Shown piece after piece: positions 58,021 to 61,938 of a stretch of DNA of 61,938 nt. The stretch's first letter is position 1, and the number at the start of each line of letters is the position of its first letter. The stretch is taken from contig JAWXTK010000012.1 in assembly GCA_044433645.1 (NCBI GenBank), positions 1-61,938 on the forward strand, given 5' to 3'. The notes below the pieces were generated by a model. It worked only from the letters and a program-made list of their open reading frames with translations. It was not told the origin of the DNA and did not search any database. The position numbers and the translations under genes are program-made. This DNA comes from JAWXTK01 sp044433645. GTDB taxonomy: Bacteria; Bacteroidota; Bacteroidia; Bacteroidales; Rikenellaceae.

Positions 58021-60828
58021 ATGCAAGGTTTTTTAGAGGATTTAGCCGAAGAATTATATGCAAAATTTGGGGACGATACTTCGTCCCTAAATATTATATT
58101 GCCCAACACTCGCGCCAGATTATTCTTAAACGACGCCCTATCTAAACTAGCTAATAAACCTATTTGGCAGCCCAATTACTTGTCAATAGATGAGGTGATG
58201 ACTCATATATCAGGCCTTACTATTAGCGATAACGTAAGCCTAGTAGCTGAGCTATATAAGGTTTATAATCAACACTTTAGCAAAGAGACTTTTGATACTT
58301 TCTACTTTTGGGGACAGATGCTACTCTCAGATTTTGACTCCATAGACAAATATTTGATAGATGCCAAAATGTTGTTCACCAACATAGCTGAGCTAAAGGA
58401 TATTGAGAAGGATTTATCTTACTTAACCGACAAACAAATCGAGGTTATAAAGCATTTTTGGAACACATTTTCCCTGGAAAGAGGCTGGAGCGATGTGCAA
58501 GAAAAATTCCACGAGATTTGGGATAAACTACTAGATATTTATTTAGGATTTAAGGATTCTCTTGAGCAAAAAAACATGGCCTACCAAGGCATGATTTATC
58601 GCTCAGCAGCCGAGAAATTAAAATCCTCTAGCAACACATATTATCCTGAAAACCAAACGTTTATAATCGCAGGATTTAACGCCCTAAGCGAGTGCGAAAA
58701 GGTAGTATTCAAACACCTTAAAGACAAGCACAAGAGCTACTTTTTTTGGGATACAGACTCTTACTACTTAGACAATAAATACCAGGAAGCAGGGCTATTT
58801 ATGAGGGAAAACACCAAGGATTTTGCTCAAAAAATATCTCTAGGGGCAAACAACAACTTTGTAAAACCCAAACAAATCAAGGTGGTTTCTGTGCCCACAG
58901 ATGCCATGCAGTGCCGTTATGTCAACGATTTTTTAAAGGATATACCCACCATAGACAAGCGCACAGCCATAGTTTTAACCGACGAAAATCTGCTCCTGCC
59001 AGTAATGTATTCTCTGGGCGAGGATGTCGAAAACGTGAATATTACCATGGGCTACCCCTTGATTCAAACGCCTGTTTACTGCTTTGTAGAAAGATTATTA
59101 GCTCTGCAAAAACACTCACGAGGTGGCTCAAAATTCTATCACAGCGATGTGTTGGGTCTACTAACAAATTCATTTTTGTGCAACCTTCTGCCCGAGCAAA
59201 CCTGCGAAATTAGAAGCAAAATAGAGCTTGCAGCCAAGAGCTACGTGGATATTAATTTATTTAAGGACAAAGACCCACTCATACAGCAAATCTTTAAGCC
59301 CACATCTTCGTGGAGTGAGCTTAGCGAATACATAATCACCTCATTATCAATGATTTTTGAGAGGGAAGGAAAAGAAAACACCGAGTTTTTTGCCACCATA
59401 ATAGAACACATACACAAAATCACGAACTCGGTTGCGAGGCTAGATATAGAACTCTCAAGCAACACTTACGTATCTTTGCTAAAGAGAACTTTGCAAAATG
59501 TGAGAATCCCCTACTCGGGCGAGCCTTTGCTAGGGCTTCAGATTATGGGGATACTCGAAACGCGTAATCTTGATTTTGAAAATGTGATTATACTTTCGAT
59601 GAACGACGATAATTTCCCAGGCAGTCGGGTTTCTAGTTCGTCTTACATACCTTACAACTTGCGCTACGGCTATAATATGCCTACTCCAGAGCGTCACGAG
59701 GGGGTTTATGCCTATTATTTCTATCGCTTAATCCAGCGTGCAAAAAACATACACCTGGTTTATTCATTGCAAAGTGACGAGAAAAAAACAGGCGAAAAAA
59801 GCCGTTACATCTACCAACTTGACTATGAGTCAAACCACACTCTAGAGAAGAAAAACATAGAGCTAGACGTAAATCTTGAAGAAAATAGCGCTATCACCAT
59901 AGCAAAAGATTCTCATGTAGCATCCCTGCTAGAGGAGTACGCAACTAAAGAATATAAGAAAATTTCGCCCACAGCCTTTGACTGCTACCGTAGATGCTCG
60001 CTGCAATTTTATTTTAGGTATATAGCCAAGATAAAAAAGCCTGAGCAGATAAGTGACGATGTCGAAAATTCGCAGTTTGGTCTCATACTCCACAAAGCCA
60101 TGGAGCTATTATACAAAGACATTAAAGGCAGCATAAAAGACAAGGCAAAAGAATTAATCAACAGCAAAAAAGTTGAAAATTGCACCCTCAAAGCCATACA
60201 AGAGGAGTACTTAAAAGAGGACAAAACCCCACTTAGCGAGTTCTCTGGCAAGTTGGTGCTAATTTATGATATAATAATAAAGTATATCAACCAATGCATA
60301 CTGCCCTACGACGCCTCGCACGAGGATTTCACGATGAAGGCAGCTGAAGGCGATATAAAACTCCCCGTAGAATTAGAATTTAAGGGCAAAAAAATAACCA
60401 TACAAGTTGGAGGAACAGTTGACAGACTAGACAACATAGGAGCCGAAACACTCAGGGTTGTAGACTACAAAACAGGCAAAATGCACAAGGAATTAGTCTC
60501 TGTAGAAAAACTTTTTGATAGCCAGTCAGACTGCTCGGCCGTACTCCAAACCCTGATTTATTCTATGGTCTTAAGCCACAAAGAGAAGAAAGACATACAG
60601 CCTGCGCTTTATTACGTAAGAGCTATGGACGATGAAAAATATTCACCTCTTATATATAATAAGTCTACAAAAAGACCTGTTAACTATTACAGCGAGCTAA
60701 GCGAGGAATTTGAAAAACTCTTTAAAGAAAACCTGCAAACTATTTTCAACTTAGACCTACCTTTCACTCAGTGCTCCGATGACAAGGCTTGCGCGTGGTG
60801 TGATTACAATCAAATTTGCAGGAAATAA
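58021..60828 (+). CDS. AddB-like PD-(D/E)XK exonuclease
   Basis: 935 aa. The N-terminal half is the inactivated helicase-like part ('LNIILPNTRARLFLNDAL', 'WQPNYLSIDEVM'), with no canonical Walker A, as in many Bacteroidota forms. The C-terminal nuclease has 'GLILHKAMELLYKD', 'VGGTVDRLDNIG' (Asp) and 'LRVVDYKTGKM' (Asp-x-Lys). Four Cys that bind the AddB iron-sulfur staple are visible: one in 'CYRRCSLQFYFRY' and three in 'CSDDKACAWCDYNQIC'. It pairs with the AddA-like enzyme encoded in the opposite direction 0.8 kb away. Confidence 0.85.
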   Translation: MQGFLEDLAEELYAKFGDDTSSLNIILPNTRARLFLNDALSKLANKPIWQPNYLSIDEVMTHISGLTISDNVSLVAELYKVYNQHFSKETFDTFYFWGQMLLSDFDSIDKYLIDAKMLFTNIAELKDIEKDLSYLTDKQIEVIKHFWNTFSLERGWSDVQEKFHEIWDKLLDIYLGFKDSLEQKNMAYQGMIYRSAAEKLKSSSNTYYPENQTFIIAGFNALSECEKVVFKHLKDKHKSYFFWDTDSYYLDNKYQEAGLFMRENTKDFAQKISLGANNNFVKPKQIKVVSVPTDAMQCRYVNDFLKDIPTIDKRTAIVLTDENLLLPVMYSLGEDVENVNITMGYPLIQTPVYCFVERLLALQKHSRGGSKFYHSDVLGLLTNSFLCNLLPEQTCEIRSKIELAAKSYVDINLFKDKDPLIQQIFKPTSSWSELSEYIITSLSMIFEREGKENTEFFATIIEHIHKITNSVARLDIELSSNTYVSLLKRTLQNVRIPYSGEPLLGLQIMGILETRNLDFENVIILSMNDDNFPGSRVSSSSYIPYNLRYGYNMPTPERHEGVYAYYFYRLIQRAKNIHLVYSLQSDEKKTGEKSRYIYQLDYESNHTLEKKNIELDVNLEENSAITIAKDSHVASLLEEYATKEYKKISPTAFDCYRRCSLQFYFRYIAKIKKPEQISDDVENSQFGLILHKAMELLYKDIKGSIKDKAKELINSKKVENCTLKAIQEEYLKEDKTPLSEFSGKLVLIYDIIIKYINQCILPYDASHEDFTMKAAEGDIKLPVELEFKGKKITIQVGGTVDRLDNIGAETLRVVDYKTGKMHKELVSVEKLFDSQSDCSAVLQTLIYSMVLSHKEKKDIQPALYYVRAMDDEKYSPLIYNKSTKRPVNYYSELSEEFEKLFKENLQTIFNLDLPFTQCSDDKACAWCDYNQICRK

Positions 60829-60847
60829 ATAAATTTTTTAATATATA

Positions 60848-61795
60848 ATGACACTTACAATTTTATTTTTAATATTTGCACTAGCTTTGATTATCGCAGG
60901 CGCTAGTTTTTTAACCGACGGCTCGGTGGCCCTAGCTCGCAAGGCCAAAGTATCTGAACTAGCCATAGGCCTTACGATAGTGGCTCTTGGAACTTCCATG
61001 CCCGAATTAGTTGTAAGTGTGGTTTCGGCGCTCAAAGGCAGCTCTCAGATAGCTCTGGGTAATGTTATAGGTTCAAATATTATGAATATACTTGTAATAA
61101 TAGGCCTCACATCTCTGATTTGCCCTATAAAATTAACCAAGGAAAACACCTTTTTCAACATACCTCTTGTGATTTTAGTTAGTGGTATACTGTGTGTTTT
61201 ATGCTTTAGAGTTTTAGGGGTAGACTTTATGCCTTATAAAATTTCGCGTCTTTCGGGGATTTTTCTTTTACTTTTGTTTGGCTTGTTTTTGTGGCACTCT
61301 GTTCGCTCAGGCAAAAACCAAGAAGAAGAAACTCATCAAGAAAATATGCCCTTGTGGAAATCTATTTTAACCATACTTTTAGGCCTTGGCGCTCTAGTTT
61401 GGGGAGGCAATTTATTCTTATCCAACGCCGTTGATTTAGCTCACATGTTTGGCGTAAGCGAATATGTAATTTCAGCCACCATAGTAGCTCTAGGCACATC
61501 ATTGCCCGAACTTGCAACCAGCGTTGTGGCTGCCCTGAAGGGTAGATCTCAATTAGCACTTGGCAATGTTGTTGGCTCAAATGTGGCAAATATCTTGCTG
61601 GTTTTAGGCGCTACGGCAACTATTTCTCCTCTTTCGCTTGTGGGACTTAGCTCCATAGACGTTCTTATGTTGTTTGCCAGCTCTGTTTTGTTATTTATCT
61701 CTGCCTTTAGCTTTAAGCGCTACTTGATAGACAGAGGCGATGCTATTATTCTCTTGATTGCATACGTGGTTTACGTGTACTACCTTTTGGCCTAA
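60848..61795 (+). CDS. CaCA-family cation exchanger (sodium/calcium antiporter, YrbG-like)
   Basis: 315 aa with ten hydrophobic segments in two homologous halves. The alpha repeats are plain: 'ELAIGLTIVALGTSMPELVVS' and 'EYVISATIVALGTSLPELATS', each followed by 'LGNVIGSNIMNIL' and 'LGNVVGSNVANILLVLG'. The acidic Glu of each 'PEL' lines the ion site. The inner loop between halves is short, as in bacterial YrbG-type antiporters. It exchanges Ca2+ (or another cation) for Na+ or H+. It lies 19 bp after the AddB-like gene with no terminator between. Confidence 0.93.
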   Translation: MTLTILFLIFALALIIAGASFLTDGSVALARKAKVSELAIGLTIVALGTSMPELVVSVVSALKGSSQIALGNVIGSNIMNILVIIGLTSLICPIKLTKENTFFNIPLVILVSGILCVLCFRVLGVDFMPYKISRLSGIFLLLLFGLFLWHSVRSGKNQEEETHQENMPLWKSILTILLGLGALVWGGNLFLSNAVDLAHMFGVSEYVISATIVALGTSLPELATSVVAALKGRSQLALGNVVGSNVANILLVLGATATISPLSLVGLSSIDVLMLFASSVLLFISAFSFKRYLIDRGDAIILLIAYVVYVYYLLA

Positions 61796-61867
61796 AAATT
61801 TTATTTTTGTTGTTTCAAAAATATTCACTAACTTGCATTAATATTAATTTAATTATGGTAGTTAGAA

Positions 61868-61938
61868 ATGAATAGTAAAAATCTTTTATGTCTTTTGTGC
61901 GCAACTCCAGCGCTAGCATTTGCTAAACAAAAGCCTAA
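61868..61938 (+). CDS. Start of an exported protein, partial (runs off window)
   Basis: Only 23 codons are visible: MNSKNLLCLLCATPALAFAK, a plausible signal peptide with a cleavage site near 'ALAFA'. The start is the first ATG after a 72-bp gap that follows the exchanger gene. Nothing can be said about the mature protein. Confidence 0.5.
   Translation, partial: MNSKNLLCLLCATPALAFAKQKP

Noticed and set aside
1..61938. tRNA or rRNA genes
   Set aside because: I looked for cloverleaf and conserved T-loop sequences in the intergenic gaps and saw none; a covariance scan was not possible here.

Overview
The window looks like a chromosomal segment of a Bacteroidota bacterium, most likely order Bacteroidales. 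Three things support this. Upstream regions repeatedly carry the TAnnTTTG -7 box, sometimes with a TTG/TTTG -33 box 19-21 nt away, and have little Shine-Dalgarno signal. Family content is typical of the phylum: fimbrillin-like lipoproteins, a DUF5106 thioredoxin-like lipoprotein, an extended IspG, a WbqC-like protein, a THUMP-like methyltransferase, and a DUF2520 gene next to a KdsC-type HAD gene. The aconitase - isocitrate dehydrogenase - citrate synthase order is also typical. Most of the window is housekeeping DNA; accessory DNA is confined to a few short islands.

Layout. 1-7.7 kb: a partial surface lipoprotein, an operon of acyl-ACP thioesterase, DsbD and a glycosyltransferase, a thioredoxin-like lipoprotein, a membrane coiled-coil protein and a DUF3108 protein. 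7.7-14.1 kb: recG diverging from ispG, a WbqC-like protein, a catalytically degenerate GH2-like protein and an HsdR-N-like protein. 14.1-25.4 kb: a long rightward run of queA, a YgiQ-type radical SAM gene, dnaB, comM, comEC, a methyltransferase, a BrkB-family gene, a DUF2520 gene and a kdsC-like gene. 25.4-27.7 kb: an anaerobic sulfatase-maturase-type gene, then a short element with a 23S-IVS-type four-helix-bundle gene between complementary repeats, and a small orphan gene. 27.7-33.2 kb: dCMP deaminase and the acn-icd-gltA oxidative TCA branch leading to 2-oxoglutarate. 33.2-36.3 kb: an accessory island with a CI-like S24 repressor, a 98-aa protein, a large imperfect RNA/DNA palindrome and an apparently intact orphan terminase large subunit. 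36.3-41.1 kb: rny, a probable 6S RNA, zapA with a ZapB-like partner, rimO and ftsY. 41.2-46.5 kb: an RND tripartite efflux operon. 46.6-50.6 kb: argS diverging from a dihydrouridine synthase gene, then purT. 50.6-54.0 kb: a truncated ORF6N gene between 60-bp direct repeats that carry the purT-type promoter, and a three-gene fimbrial lipoprotein operon. 54.1-61.9 kb: divergent AddA-like and AddB-like genes around a DUF2807 gene, a cation/calcium exchanger and the start of another exported protein.

How the genes work together. Recognisable functional groups are: recombination and repair (RecG, AddA/AddB); tRNA and ribosome modification (QueA, Dus, RimO, the YgiQ-type enzyme); carbon flow from citrate to 2-oxoglutarate; envelope redox and lipid work (DsbD, thioesterase); and division (ZapA and its coiled-coil partner) adjoining 6S RNA and RNase Y. 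The most promising unexplained structure is the repressor/98-aa/palindrome/terminase island. All terminase motifs look intact, no other phage structural gene is present, folded segments lie on both sides of it, and a shared TTACGTAATT sequence lies upstream of both rightward genes. Other good leads are the IVS-protein element, the promoter duplication around the ORF6N fragment, and a hairpin that would mask the start codon of the efflux operon.
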